A stretch of DNA of 64,000 nucleotides from NCBI RefSeq assembly GCF_947494015.1, contig NZ_CANLTL010000001.1, positions 310,001 to 374,000 of the forward strand, in the 5' to 3' direction. A program made the translations under genes and the position numbers. Positions within the stretch are counted from its first letter, which is position 1. Each line of letters starts with the position of its first letter. Positions 17,160-27,775 of the stretch are shown here, piece after piece. The stretch comes from an uncultured Cellulomonas sp. (lineage in GTDB: Bacteria > Actinomycetota > Actinomycetes > Actinomycetales > Cellulomonadaceae). Under the pieces are notes generated by a model. That model was not told the origin of the DNA. It worked only from the letters and a program-made list of their open reading frames with translations, and did no database searches.

Positions 17160-18407
17160 GTGCACACCGCCTCCCTCCTCCTGCAGCTGGGGACGGTCCT
17201 GTTCGGACTCGGCCTGCTGGCGCGTCTGGCGGCCCGGGTCGGCCTGTCCCCGATCCCGCTGTACCTGCTCGCCGGCCTGGCGTTCGGCACCGGCGGCATC
17301 GTCCCGCTGGACGCACCGGAGGGGTTCTTCGAGGCGGGCTCCGAGATCGGCGTCGTCCTGCTCCTGCTGCTGCTCGGCCTGGAGTACTCGGCCCCCGAGC
17401 TCGTCGGGCAGCTGCGCCGGCAGGCCCCCGTGGGCGTGCTGGACCTGCTGCTCAACGGGCTGCCCGGCGCCCTGCTCGCGCTCGCCCTCGGCTGGGGGCC
17501 GGTCAGCGCGCTGGCCATGTTCGGCATCACCGCGGTGAGCTCCTCCGGGATCGTCGCGAAGGTGCTGACCGACCTCGGCCGCCTCGGCTACCGGGAGACG
17601 CCGACCATCCTGGGCATCCTGGTGCTCGAGGACCTGGCGATGGCGGTCTACCTGCCGGTGCTCACGGCCGTCCTCGCCGCGTCGGGCGGTGCCACCGCGC
17701 TGCAGTCGGTCGCCATCGCCCTCGTGGTGCTCGCGCTCGTGCTGGTGGTGGCGCTGCGGTACGGCACCCAGGTCTCCCGGCTCGTCGCCGCGGACAGCGG
17801 CAGCGAGGTGCTGCTGCTGCGCGTCTTCGGGCTGGCGCTGCTGGTGGCCGGCGCCGCGGAGGCCGTGCACGTCTCGGCGGCCGTCGGCGCCTTCCTGCTC
17901 GGCATCGCGCTGTCCGGCGAGGTCGCCACCAAGGCCCGGCCGTTGCTCGAGCCGCTGCGCGACCTGTTCGCCGCGGTGTTCTTCGTCTTCTTCGGCCTCT
18001 CCACCGATCCGGAGCAGCTGCCCGCGGTGCTGGTGCCGGCCGCGGCGCTGGTCGTCATCGGGATCGCGACCAAGGGGGTCACCGGGTACGTCGCCGCACG
18101 CCGCGCCGGCATCGGTCCCGGTGGCCGCATCCGTGCCGGGGCGGCGCTGGTCGCGCGCGGTGAGTTCTCCATCGTCATCGCCGGGCTGGCAGGCAGCGCG
18201 GTCGACCCCCGGCTGGCCCCGACCGTCGCCGCCTACGTGCTGGCGATGGCGGTGGTCGGTCCGCTGATGCCGCGCCTGGCCGACCCGGTCGCCCGCCGCG
18301 CCGCCGAGCGGGCCGCCGCCCGGGCCGCCGTCCTGGCCGCGGTCGGCGACGTGCCGGCGGGTGCGGGCGCGACCGGCACGGGGGTGCGCGCTCAGGCAGG
18401 CCGCTGA
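17160..18407 (+). CDS. CPA2 cation:proton antiporter (KhtU-like)
   Basis: 415 aa, GTG start just after the regulatory gene. About 12-13 membrane helices fill residues 5-385, in the Na+/H+ exchanger fold, with the characteristic AVSSSGIVAKVL unwound helix near residue 125, ILVLEDLAMAVYLPVL near 155 and FFVFFGLSTDP near 285. No cytosolic RCK domain is fused: that role is taken by the preceding gene. Probable K+ (or Na+) efflux in exchange for H+ at the cytoplasmic membrane. The C-terminus is Ala-rich. Confidence 0.88.
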   Translation: MHTASLLLQLGTVLFGLGLLARLAARVGLSPIPLYLLAGLAFGTGGIVPLDAPEGFFEAGSEIGVVLLLLLLGLEYSAPELVGQLRRQAPVGVLDLLLNGLPGALLALALGWGPVSALAMFGITAVSSSGIVAKVLTDLGRLGYRETPTILGILVLEDLAMAVYLPVLTAVLAASGGATALQSVAIALVVLALVLVVALRYGTQVSRLVAADSGSEVLLLRVFGLALLVAGAAEAVHVSAAVGAFLLGIALSGEVATKARPLLEPLRDLFAAVFFVFFGLSTDPEQLPAVLVPAAALVVIGIATKGVTGYVAARRAGIGPGGRIRAGAALVARGEFSIVIAGLAGSAVDPRLAPTVAAYVLAMAVVGPLMPRLADPVARRAAERAAARAAVLAAVGDVPAGAGATGTGVRAQAGR

Positions 18408-18488
18408 TCCGGGCGGACGCGCACCCGGCGGACAGCGCCGTGCCGCACTAGCGTGTGGGCGTCCGCTCACCTGCTCAGGAGGTTCCCC

Positions 18489-18740
18489 GTGGTCGACGAG
18501 TCCACCCAGTCCACCGTCTCCAAGGTCGTCGGTCTGGCGGTCGCCGGAGGCGCCGTCTGGGCAGCGCAGAAGGTCGTGGGCCTGGTCTGGCGTCGGGTCA
18601 CGGGCCACACGCCCCCCAAGCCCGAGGACGACGACGACCCGCGGATCCTCGAGGTCGCGGTCGCCGCGGCGCTCACCTCGCTCATCGCCTCGCTCGCGCG
18701 CGTGCTCGCCACCCGCGGGACGGCGAAGTTCCTCAGCTGA
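18489..18740 (+). CDS. DUF4235 family small membrane protein
   Basis: 83 aa; GTG at 18489 with AGGAGGTT upstream decides the start. Two hydrophobic segments (about 11-35 and 55-75) flank a polar GHTPPKPEDDDD stretch. This is the pattern of actinobacterial DUF4235 proteins. Function is unknown. It follows the antiporter by about 80 bp and may be co-transcribed. Confidence 0.8.
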   Translation: MVDESTQSTVSKVVGLAVAGGAVWAAQKVVGLVWRRVTGHTPPKPEDDDDPRILEVAVAAALTSLIASLARVLATRGTAKFLS

Positions 18741-18761
18741 CCCGAGCCCCCGCGTCGGGCG

Positions 18762-20177
18762 TCAGTCGCCCGTGTGGGTCTGCGGCGGATCACCGAACGC
18801 CGCCGGGACCACGGCGACGCTCGGCGCGTCGCCGTCGGGCGTCGCGAGCAGCGTCCGGGTGGCGCCGGTGGCCGGGTCGACCGCGACCAGGGTCGCCGTC
18901 GACGGGTCGCTGCCCCACGGGGACCGTTGCACGGCGACGAGCTCGGACCCGCGCACGTCGACGACGGTGACGGCGGGGGTGCCGCCGCTGCTGAGCGGCG
19001 TGACCCCGTCCGGGCCGACCTCCCACCACGACGCCTCGGACTCCGTCGGGCCGGACAGGCCCGCCACCAGCCGGGCGCCGACCCGCCACACGCCCCCGAC
19101 CCGGGTCGCCGGCGGCATGCCCGCGAGCAGCCGGGCCGGTCCGGAGACGGGAGCCACCCAGAACTCGCTCGGGTCCCCGACGGCGTAGTCGGCGGTGCCG
19201 CCGGTCGCGCACTCGAGCAGCACCTCGGCGTCCGAGACCCAGCCCCACGCCCGGCACGCGGCGGGGCGGTCGGGGTACGGCGCGAGCGTCGCCACGGCCG
19301 AGAGGTCGCCCGCGGCGACCACCCGCGGCCCGGAGACGGCGTTGACCACGACGTCCGACGTGGACGGGCTCGCGACCCACGCCGTGGTGCCGTAGGGCAC
19401 CTCGACCGCGGGTCCGGTCGCGCGCAGGGCCCCGTCCAGGCCCACCCGCCGGGTGACGACCGTCGACGGTCCGTCCCGCTGGGCGACGAGGACGTCGCGG
19501 CTGCCGTCCCGCACGAACTGCGCCTGCGCCCACCCGGCGCCCACCTCGTGCACGGTGGCGCCGGTGAGCAGGTCGATCACCTCGATCACGGGGTCGGCGA
19601 CCTGCTGGACGAGCGCCAGGGACGTGCCCGGCAGCCAGTCCAGCAGGTACCAGGCCGCCGGGTCGCCCACGACCGGGACCTCGTACACGGCGCCGTCCGG
19701 AGCCAGCAGGTACACCCCGGCCGGTGACATGTCGCCCCCGGGCGTGGCCGGGACCTGGTGCCGCACGAGCCGCCAGTCGCCGTCGGTGGTCGCGAGCAGG
19801 CCGGGGGCCATCGGCTGCGCCGATGCGAGCGACGGCACCACCGCCACGGTCGGCTGCGGGGCCGGGGTGGCCACCGGCTCGGGGAGCGGGGCGACCGGCG
19901 GCGCCTGCGTGGGCCGTGAGGTCGACGACGGCGCCGGTTCGGCGGGGGCGGGCGGGGCTGGGTCCCGGCCGGCGCCGCTGCCCAGCACCAGCGACACCGC
20001 GACCACGGTGACGGCGGCGGCGGACGTGACCGCCCCGCCGGCGCGCGCGGCGCGGCGACGGGCCACCCGGCGGGTCAGCCGGTCGATCTCGCGGTCCAGC
20101 TCGGGCGGCGTGGCGTGCGCCGCGCGGCTCTCGGTGGCGACGAACCCGTGCAGGGCGTCGCGCAGGTTCTCGTTCAT
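18762..20177 (-). CDS. Membrane-anchored anti-sigma-like protein with extracytoplasmic propeller
   Basis: 471 aa; the ATG overlaps the sigma-factor stop (ATGA). Residues 1-~50 are a charged cytosolic helix region, followed by one membrane helix (AVTSAAAVTVVAVSLVLG, about 51-68). A Pro/Thr/Ala-rich stalk leads to a ~360-residue extracytoplasmic part with repeated short β-strand motifs, as in a β-propeller. Coupling to the sigma gene and the one-helix topology suggest an anti-sigma or sigma-partner role. No zinc-binding anti-sigma motif (HxxxCxxC) is present. Confidence 0.65.
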   Translation of the reverse strand: MNENLRDALHGFVATESRAAHATPPELDREIDRLTRRVARRRAARAGGAVTSAAAVTVVAVSLVLGSGAGRDPAPPAPAEPAPSSTSRPTQAPPVAPLPEPVATPAPQPTVAVVPSLASAQPMAPGLLATTDGDWRLVRHQVPATPGGDMSPAGVYLLAPDGAVYEVPVVGDPAAWYLLDWLPGTSLALVQQVADPVIEVIDLLTGATVHEVGAGWAQAQFVRDGSRDVLVAQRDGPSTVVTRRVGLDGALRATGPAVEVPYGTTAWVASPSTSDVVVNAVSGPRVVAAGDLSAVATLAPYPDRPAACRAWGWVSDAEVLLECATGGTADYAVGDPSEFWVAPVSGPARLLAGMPPATRVGGVWRVGARLVAGLSGPTESEASWWEVGPDGVTPLSSGGTPAVTVVDVRGSELVAVQRSPWGSDPSTATLVAVDPATGATRTLLATPDGDAPSVAVVPAAFGDPPQTHTGD

Positions 20178-20728
20178 GCCTCGGTCTCCCGTGCCGTCGT
20201 GACGATCCATCGCTCGTGGCCCGGCTCACCGGGGGCGTCGTCGGGCATCCCCAGGGCCTCGCGCAGCTTGCGGGTGCCGTCGCTGAGGTACCGCTTCACG
20301 GCTCCCGCGCCGATGCCGAGCTCGGCGGCGACGTCGGCCACCGGGAGGTCGTCGACGTACCTCAGCGCGACGCAGGCTCGTTCCCGCGGCGACAGCGCCG
20401 CGAGCGCCGACCGCACGTCGACGGCGGCCGTGGCCGCGTGCTCGGCGGCGGGCGCGCTGGTCGGGTCGGCCAGCAGGTGGAGGCGCTCACGCCAGGTGCG
20501 CTGCCGGCGCACGCCGTCCAGGAAGGTGGTGCGGATCGCCGCCCGCACGTATCCCTCGGCGGCGTGCACGTCGGTGACCGACCGGGTCCGGGAGAGCGTG
20601 CGCACGACGGCCTCGTGCACGAGGTCCTCGGCCTCCCGGCGGTCGACGACGAACAGGCAGGCGTAGCCCACCAGCGCGGACCGCCGCTCACGGATCATCT
20701 CGTCGAGCACCTCGCGCCACTGCGTCAT
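20174..20728 (-). CDS. RNA polymerase sigma factor, SigE/ECF-like
   Basis: 184 aa; ATG at 20728. It has sigma region 2 (LVGYACLFVVDRREAEDLVHEAVVRTL, about 16-50) and region 4 (ALAALSPRERACVALRYVDDLPVADVAAELGIGAGAVKRYLSDGTRKLRE, about 115-165). The length is typical for a group IV factor. It heads a two-gene unit with the anti-sigma-like membrane protein. Regulon unknown. Confidence 0.88.
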   Translation of the reverse strand: MTQWREVLDEMIRERRSALVGYACLFVVDRREAEDLVHEAVVRTLSRTRSVTDVHAAEGYVRAAIRTTFLDGVRRQRTWRERLHLLADPTSAPAAEHAATAAVDVRSALAALSPRERACVALRYVDDLPVADVAAELGIGAGAVKRYLSDGTRKLREALGMPDDAPGEPGHERWIVTTARETEA

Positions 20729-20764
20729 GCGCGAGCACCCCCCTGCACCCGTCGTCCCATGCCA

Positions 20765-20796
20765 CCCCAACGGCCGGGGCGGCCGGAACGTTGGGG
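20765..20796. terminator. Hairpin between mrp operon end and sigma gene
   Basis: Arms ccccaacg (20765-20772) and cgttgggg (20789-20796) with a self-complementary ccgg pair inside. It lies downstream of mrpG and just upstream of the sigma-factor start. It is likely the end of the mrp transcript, though it could also affect sigma-factor expression. Confidence 0.5.
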
Positions 20797-20810
20797 GCCG
20801 GGTCCGGGAG

Positions 20811-21281
20811 TCACCCGACCGGTCGACCGCCGCCCCGGGCCGGCGGGCGGCCCTCGGTGTCCCGCGCGACCTCGGCCGGGGTCGGCCGGTGGTGGTCGCG
20901 GGCCTCGTCCTGCGCGGCTCGCGCGTCGGCGGCGTCCTGGTCGACGGTGAGCTCGTCGACCAGCAGGAGGTCGTGGCGGACCTTGCCGGTCCGGTAGCCG
21001 GCGCGCCCGACCATGTGCGCCGCCACCGGTGAGCTGAGCAGCCCGAAGACGGCGACCAGCACGAGGATCGAGGTCACCGGACCGGTCCGCAGCCGCAGCG
21101 CCACGCCGATCAGCACGAGCACCAGGCCCAGCACCTGCGGCTTGGTCGCCGCGTGCATGCGGGACAGCAGGTCCGGGAACCGGACCACGCCGACCCCGGC
21201 CGCGAACGCCAGCAGGGCGCCGCCGATCAGGCAGGCCGCCGCGACGACGTCGGCCACCACGGTCCAGTCGACCCCGGCCAT
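20811..21281 (-). CDS. mrpG: Mrp Na+/H+ antiporter subunit G
   Basis: 156 aa. Three membrane helices (about 8-30, 45-65, 70-90) with the family sequence VVRFPDLLSRMHAATKPQVLG. A polar ~55-residue tail extends past the usual ~100-120 aa. The ATG overlaps the mrpF stop by one base (TGATG). G is a small scaffold subunit of the multi-subunit antiporter. Confidence 0.93.
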   Translation of the reverse strand: MAGVDWTVVADVVAAACLIGGALLAFAAGVGVVRFPDLLSRMHAATKPQVLGLVLVLIGVALRLRTGPVTSILVLVAVFGLLSSPVAAHMVGRAGYRTGKVRHDLLLVDELTVDQDAADARAAQDEARDHHRPTPAEVARDTEGRPPARGGGRPVG

Positions 21282-21655
21282 CAGACGTCCTCCTCGGTGC
21301 GCTCGCGCACGGGAGCGGCGGCGTCGGACTCGTCGAGGCCCAGCCGCTGCGCCTCGTCGCGGGCGATCTCCTCACGGGTCCGGACCCGGCCCTGCCCGGG
21401 CGGCTCCTTCGAGGCGAACCGGGCGATGGTCACCGATCCCACGAACCCCACCAGCGCCAGCGCCACGAGGAGCGGGACGGTGTCCGTCCGGCGCGACACC
21501 GCGGTCTGGACCGCGACGAACCCCACCAGCACGGTGGTGAGCACGTCCAGCGCGATGGTGCGGTCGAGCATGCTGGGGCCGCGCTCCATGCGGACGACCG
21601 CCAGCGCACCGGCGGCCGCGAGCAGCGCGGCGCAGATCAGGCCGACGACGGTCAC
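21281..21655 (-). CDS. mrpF: Mrp Na+/H+ antiporter subunit F
   Basis: 124 aa, GTG start overlapping the mrpE stop (GTGA). Three helices with VRMERGPSMLDRTIALD, the MrpF hallmark. A charged C-terminal extension of about 40 residues (TREEIARDEAQRL) follows the last helix. Confidence 0.92.
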   Translation of the reverse strand: MTVVGLICAALLAAAGALAVVRMERGPSMLDRTIALDVLTTVLVGFVAVQTAVSRRTDTVPLLVALALVGFVGSVTIARFASKEPPGQGRVRTREEIARDEAQRLGLDESDAAAPVRERTEEDV

Positions 21656-22274
21656 GAGGTCACCTCCTGGGAGGGGGTCGACGGTGGTGTGGCGGTCGAG
21701 GTGCCGGTCGAGGTGGCGGTCGACGCCGTGCGGCCGGGACCGCCGAGCCCGGCGGCGGCCAGCTCGGCGTCGGACGCCAGGGCCCGCAGCACGCGCTCCT
21801 CCTGGTCGAGCACCCGGCGACGCGCGTGCTCGATGCCCCGCTCGCCGTCGACGTCCAGCTCGTGCAGGTACAGCGTGCTGGTCAGCCGGTGGGCCTCGAC
21901 CACGAGCGACCCGGGCACGAGGGAGCAGAGCTCGGCCGTGAGGGTGAGGTACAGGTCGGACGTCGTGCGCAGCCGCACCCGGATCACCGCGCTGCGCGGC
22001 GCCCGCCGCCGGAACGCCAGGACGGCGACCCCGACGCTCGCGACGCAGACGTCCTTGACGAACACCGCGAGCAGGTGCGCGAGTCGCAGCGGGCGCAGCC
22101 TCCCCTCGGTGGCCACCGGCGGCAGCGGCAGGCCCATGCTGACCAGCAGCCCGATGGCGAGGCCGGCGAGCACGTTGGCGGGGGTCAGACCGCCCCACAG
22201 CAGCACCCAGACGATCGTCAGCCACAGCAGGGTCGGCCACTGCACCGCCATCCGTCGGCGGCGGGTGTGCAGGC

Positions 22275-22278
<4 letters not shown>
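21652..22278 (-). CDS. mrpE: Mrp Na+/H+ antiporter subunit E
   Basis: 208 aa, GTG start overlapping the mrpD stop. Two N-terminal helices (WPTLLWLTIVWVLLWGG; LAGLAIGLLVSMGL), then the conserved MrpE region TLTAELCSLVPGSLVVEAH...LYLHELDV. The C-terminus ends with a Thr/Ser-rich repeat tail (TSTGTSTATPPSTP) of unknown use. A start at the downstream ATG 22251 is possible. Confidence 0.92.
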
Positions 22279-23854
<1,576 letters not shown>

Positions 23855-23858
<4 letters not shown>

Positions 23859-24331
23859 CGGCGCCGCACCCCCCCGGTCTCGTCCCGCGCGACGGCCGCG
23901 TCCTCGTCGAGGTCGCCGCCGACGTCGCCGGAGTCGTCGTCGGCGAAGATCGCACCGTTCGCCGCGGCGATGCGCGCGATCCGGCGGTCCTCCAGGTCGT
24001 CCTGCACCTCGTCGTGACGGTTGAGCTGCCAGGACCGGTACGCCATGGCCAGCACGAACGCGGTGATCCCGAGGGTGATGACGATCGCGGTGAGCACCAG
24101 GGCCTGCGGCAGCGGGTCGCTCATCTCGGCGGCGTCCGTCTGGCCGACGATCGGCGGGCCGCCCGCGGCGCCCCCGGCGATGAGGAACAGCACGTTGATG
24201 CCGTTGCTGGCCAGGATGATGCCGATGATGATCCGGGTCAGGCTGCGCTCGAGCATGAGGTAGACGCCGGCGGCCACCAGCACCGCCACGACCACCGCCA
24301 GCAGGATGTTCGGCGTCATGTCCGGGTCCAC
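23855..24331 (-). CDS. mrpC: Mrp Na+/H+ antiporter subunit C
   Basis: 158 aa, GTG start one base after the mrpAB stop; an ATG lies four codons in. NuoK-like: three helices with LERSLTRIIIGIILASNGINVLFLIAGG and PLPQALVLTAIVITLGITAF. The C-terminal ~45 residues are acidic and cytosolic, longer than in Bacillus MrpC. Confidence 0.95.
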
Positions 24332-27300
24332 TCAGCTCACCTCCTCGGGTTCGCGCGCGTCGTCCGAGGTCCCGGACGCCGGGGTCGTGGTCGGGGTCGG
24401 GGTCGTGGTCGGGGTCGTGGCCTGGGCCGTGGTGGTGGTCGGGGCCGGCAGCGCGCGCCGGACGCCGTGCTCGGACCCGGCGGGGTCGCCGCCCTCCTCC
24501 TCGCCGTGCTGGTCGATCTCGGCACCCAGCGAGCGCAGCACGTCGAGCACCAGGCCGATGACCACGAGGAAGACGCCGATGTCGAAGAACAGCGACGTCA
24601 CCAGGTGCACGGTCCCCAGCACGGGCACCTCGAGGTCGATCGCGGTGCTCTGCAGCACCTCACCGCCCAGGGTCAGCGCGACCAGGCCGACCCCGGCCGA
24701 CAGGAACAGACCCGACCCCAGCAGCAGGCCGGGGTGGACCGGGGCGGCCTCGCCCAACTCGTAGCGCCCACCGGCCAGGTACCGCACGACCAGCGCGACC
24801 CCGACGACGAGGCCCGCGGCGAACCCGCCGCCCGGGGAGTTGTGGCCGGCGAACAGCAGGTACAGCGCGACGACGACCATGGTGTGGAACAGCAGGCGGG
24901 TGATCACCTCCAGGATGACCGACCGGCGCTGCGGGGCGAGCGTCTGCTCGGCGCGCAGCCAGGCCCGGGCGCGCCGGCTCGCCATGCCGACCGACGCGGC
25001 CCCTGTCGACGGGGGCAGCCCCGCTCGGGAGGCGCCCGCCGGCCCCGACGCGGGCGGTCGTCGCAGGGACGCGCCGGGGTCGGCGTCGCCGCCCCACACC
25101 CGGGCCTCGGAGCCTTCGTCGACCTCGCCGACGCGGTACAGGTCGCCGCTGCGGCGGCGCAGGAACAGCAGGGACGCCACCCCGGTGGCGGCGACCAGCA
25201 GCACCGCGATCTCGCCCATCGTGTCCCAGGCGCGGATGTCGACCAGGACGACGTTGACGATGTTCTTGCCGCCGCCGAAGGCGTACGCCTCCTCGGGGAA
25301 CGGCACCGACTGCGGCAGGTGGCGGCGGGCGCCCGGGGCGATCAGCGCGAGCGCGCCCACGGTCAGCCCGACGCCGACGGCGAGCCCCAGCCGCAGCCAG
25401 CGGCTGCGGGCCAGCGGCCGGTCGGAGAAGTACGGGGGCAGGCGCCGCAGCACCAGCACGAACACGACCAGGGTGATCGTCTCGACGAGCACCTGGGTCA
25501 GCGCGAGGTCGGGGGCGCCGTGCAGCACGAACAGCACCGCGATCCCGTACCCGCAGGCCCCGAGCAGCACGACGGACTTCAGCCGGCGCCGGGCGTTGGC
25601 GGCCAGCACGGCGGCCACGACGACGAGGAGGGCGGCCACCCACTGCAGCACGGACTCGCCCCAGACGACCTCGGTGGGCAGCCGGGTGCCGGTGACCAGG
25701 GCGGTCCCGGCCAGTGCGATCAGCACGACGAGGATCGCGCTGAGGTAGAACGGCAGCGACCCGCGCTGCGTCAGCGCGGTGACGTCGGCGGCGACGTCGT
25801 CCAGCCGGCGCATGCTGCGGCGGTACGTGCGGTCGGCGTCCGGGCCGGTGTGCAGCGCCGCCTGCACCCGCTCGACCGTCGACCGGCCCACGAACAGCGC
25901 GAGCCCGGCGACGAGGACCGCGACCGTGATGCCGAGAGCGGGGGTCAGGCCCGCCCACAGGACCAGGTGGCCGGCCTCGCCGCGGGGCAGCGTCCCGGCG
26001 TAGGGCGACAGCACCCGCTCCCCGATCGCGGGGACCAGCGCGAGCGCGAGCCCGAGGACGGCGAGCACGACGGCCGGGGCGACGAGGACGAACGACGGCC
26101 GGGACACCGACGCGAAGCCGGCCGGCTCGTCCGTGGGGCCGTCGGCGGCGTCGGGCCCGGCGCCGGGCGCGGCGGGCGGGTGCGGCTTGCGCGCGAAGGC
26201 GCCCCACAGGAACCGCAGCCCGTAGGCGACCGTGAGCGCCGAGCCGACCGCGACGGCGACCAGGACGACGACCGCGACGGCGCCGCCGTCCTCGTCGTGC
26301 AGGAGGGCCTCCAGCGCGGCCTCCTTCGCGACGTACCCCGCGAACGGCGGCAGGCCGATCATGGACGCGGTCGCGAGCAGGCCGGCCGTCGCGGTGATCG
26401 GCAGCGCGCGCCCGACGCCGGACAGGCGGCGCAGGTCCCGGGTGCCGGTCGCGGCGTCGACCACCCCGACGACCAGGAACAGAGCCGCCTTGAACATGGC
26501 GTGCGCGCCCACCAGGGCGACGCCGGCGAGCGCGGTCGCCTGCGTCCCGTAGCCGACCAGCAGGACGATCAGCCCGAGCTGGCTGACGGTGCCGAAGGCG
26601 AGCACGAGCTTGAGGTCGTGCTGGCGGATGGCGCGGTAGCCGCCGACGAGCAGGGTCCCGCAGCCGAGGGTCAGGACGACGGCGCGCCAGACGGTGAGGT
26701 CGGCGAAGCCGGGCGCGAACCGGGCGACCAGGTACACGCCGGCCTTCACCATCGCGGCGGCGTGCAGGTAGGCGCTGACCGGCGTCGGTGCCGCCATCGC
26801 GGCCGGCAGCCAGAAGTGGAACGGGATGAGGGCCGACTTGGTGACGGCGCCCGCCAGCACGCAGGCGATCGCCACGGTGGCGACCGTGCCGCCGGGCGGG
26901 TCGGCCAGCACCAGGGAGAGCCGGTAGGTGCCCGCGGCGTGGCCCAGCAGCACGAACCCGACCAGCATCGCGAGCCCGCCGGCGGTGGTGATCACGATGG
27001 CCTGCATCGCGGCGCGGCGGCTGGCCTTGCGGTCGGCGTAGTGCCCGATCAGCAGGTAGGAGAAGACCGTGGTCAGCTCCCAGAAGACGTACAGCAGGAG
27101 CAGGTCGTCGCTGGCGACGAGGCCCAGCATCGCCCCGGCGAAGGCGACCAGGACGCCACCGAAGCGGCCGAGCCCGCCGGCCGAGGCCGAGAAGTATGCC
27201 GAGCAGTACACGAGCACGAGCGCGCCCACGCCACCGACCAGCAGCACCATGAGCCAGGTCAGGGTGTCGAGCCGGAACGCGAGCTCGAGCCCGAGGGCGG

Positions 27301-27484
27301 GCACCCACGAGACCGTCTCGACCGGACCGCGGCCGTCCAGCACCGCGGAGGTGTGGGCCAGCGCCCACACCGCGGCCGACGCCGGCGCGAGCGCGAGGAC
27401 GAGGAAGGCCCGCCGTCCCCACCACGCGACGAGGACAGGCGCGGCGAGCGCCATGACCAGATGGGTCGCGAGGAGGTACAGCAC
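24332..27484 (-). CDS. mrpA: Mrp Na+/H+ antiporter fused subunits A and B
   Basis: 1050 aa. The GTG at 27484 is preferred: GGAG lies 7 bases upstream and the first helix begins at once (VLYLLATHLVMALAAPVL); an ATG at 27571 would add 29 polar residues. Residues 1-~800 are MrpA: NuoL-like channel (SDDLLLLYVFWELTTVFSYLLIGH; KSALIPFHFWLPAAM) plus the MrpA C-terminal helices (HGAPDLALTQVLVET). After a polar linker comes MrpB (SVILEVITRLLFHTMVVVALYLLFAGHN...PGGGFAAG). The protein ends in a Thr/Pro-rich repeat tail. The order AB-C-D-E-F-G with overlaps throughout implies fixed stoichiometry. Role: electrogenic Na+/H+ exchange in pH and salt homeostasis. Confidence 0.93.
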   Translation of the reverse strand: MLYLLATHLVMALAAPVLVAWWGRRAFLVLALAPASAAVWALAHTSAVLDGRGPVETVSWVPALGLELAFRLDTLTWLMVLLVGGVGALVLVYCSAYFSASAGGLGRFGGVLVAFAGAMLGLVASDDLLLLYVFWELTTVFSYLLIGHYADRKASRRAAMQAIVITTAGGLAMLVGFVLLGHAAGTYRLSLVLADPPGGTVATVAIACVLAGAVTKSALIPFHFWLPAAMAAPTPVSAYLHAAAMVKAGVYLVARFAPGFADLTVWRAVVLTLGCGTLLVGGYRAIRQHDLKLVLAFGTVSQLGLIVLLVGYGTQATALAGVALVGAHAMFKAALFLVVGVVDAATGTRDLRRLSGVGRALPITATAGLLATASMIGLPPFAGYVAKEAALEALLHDEDGGAVAVVVLVAVAVGSALTVAYGLRFLWGAFARKPHPPAAPGAGPDAADGPTDEPAGFASVSRPSFVLVAPAVVLAVLGLALALVPAIGERVLSPYAGTLPRGEAGHLVLWAGLTPALGITVAVLVAGLALFVGRSTVERVQAALHTGPDADRTYRRSMRRLDDVAADVTALTQRGSLPFYLSAILVVLIALAGTALVTGTRLPTEVVWGESVLQWVAALLVVVAAVLAANARRRLKSVVLLGACGYGIAVLFVLHGAPDLALTQVLVETITLVVFVLVLRRLPPYFSDRPLARSRWLRLGLAVGVGLTVGALALIAPGARRHLPQSVPFPEEAYAFGGGKNIVNVVLVDIRAWDTMGEIAVLLVAATGVASLLFLRRRSGDLYRVGEVDEGSEARVWGGDADPGASLRRPPASGPAGASRAGLPPSTGAASVGMASRRARAWLRAEQTLAPQRRSVILEVITRLLFHTMVVVALYLLFAGHNSPGGGFAAGLVVGVALVVRYLAGGRYELGEAAPVHPGLLLGSGLFLSAGVGLVALTLGGEVLQSTAIDLEVPVLGTVHLVTSLFFDIGVFLVVIGLVLDVLRSLGAEIDQHGEEEGGDPAGSEHGVRRALPAPTTTTAQATTPTTTPTPTTTPASGTSDDAREPEEVS

Positions 27485-27775
27485 GTCCGCTCCGTCCGGG
27501 TCGGGGGCGGGTGGGCGAGGGTCGGGGGACCGCTGTCCGGGCCGCCGCCGCGAGGGGCGCCGGTCCGGCATGGGACGGCCGTGTGGTGTTGTCAGCGAGC
27601 GGGTACGCGCAGGCTCCGAGGGCGACGATCCCCTCGGCCGCGCGTCACAGGTGTTCCAACAGAATACCAAGCACTCGTCGACGGGTCGGCCTGGCGGCGT
27701 CGCCGTGGCCGGGGTGAGCGCAGCGGCACCCCTCGGTCGGTGCGAGGTGCCGCGGTGCGGCGGCGACGGGCGGCG
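27485..27775. promoter_or_regulatory. Upstream region of the mrp operon
   Basis: About 290 bp with no gene. The least GC-rich patch is 27650-27675; on the minus strand it includes tattct at 27666-27661, a possible -10 box, though no good -35 box is seen at the usual spacing. The upstream gene (27776-28855) reads toward it and may also terminate here. Confidence 0.3.
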
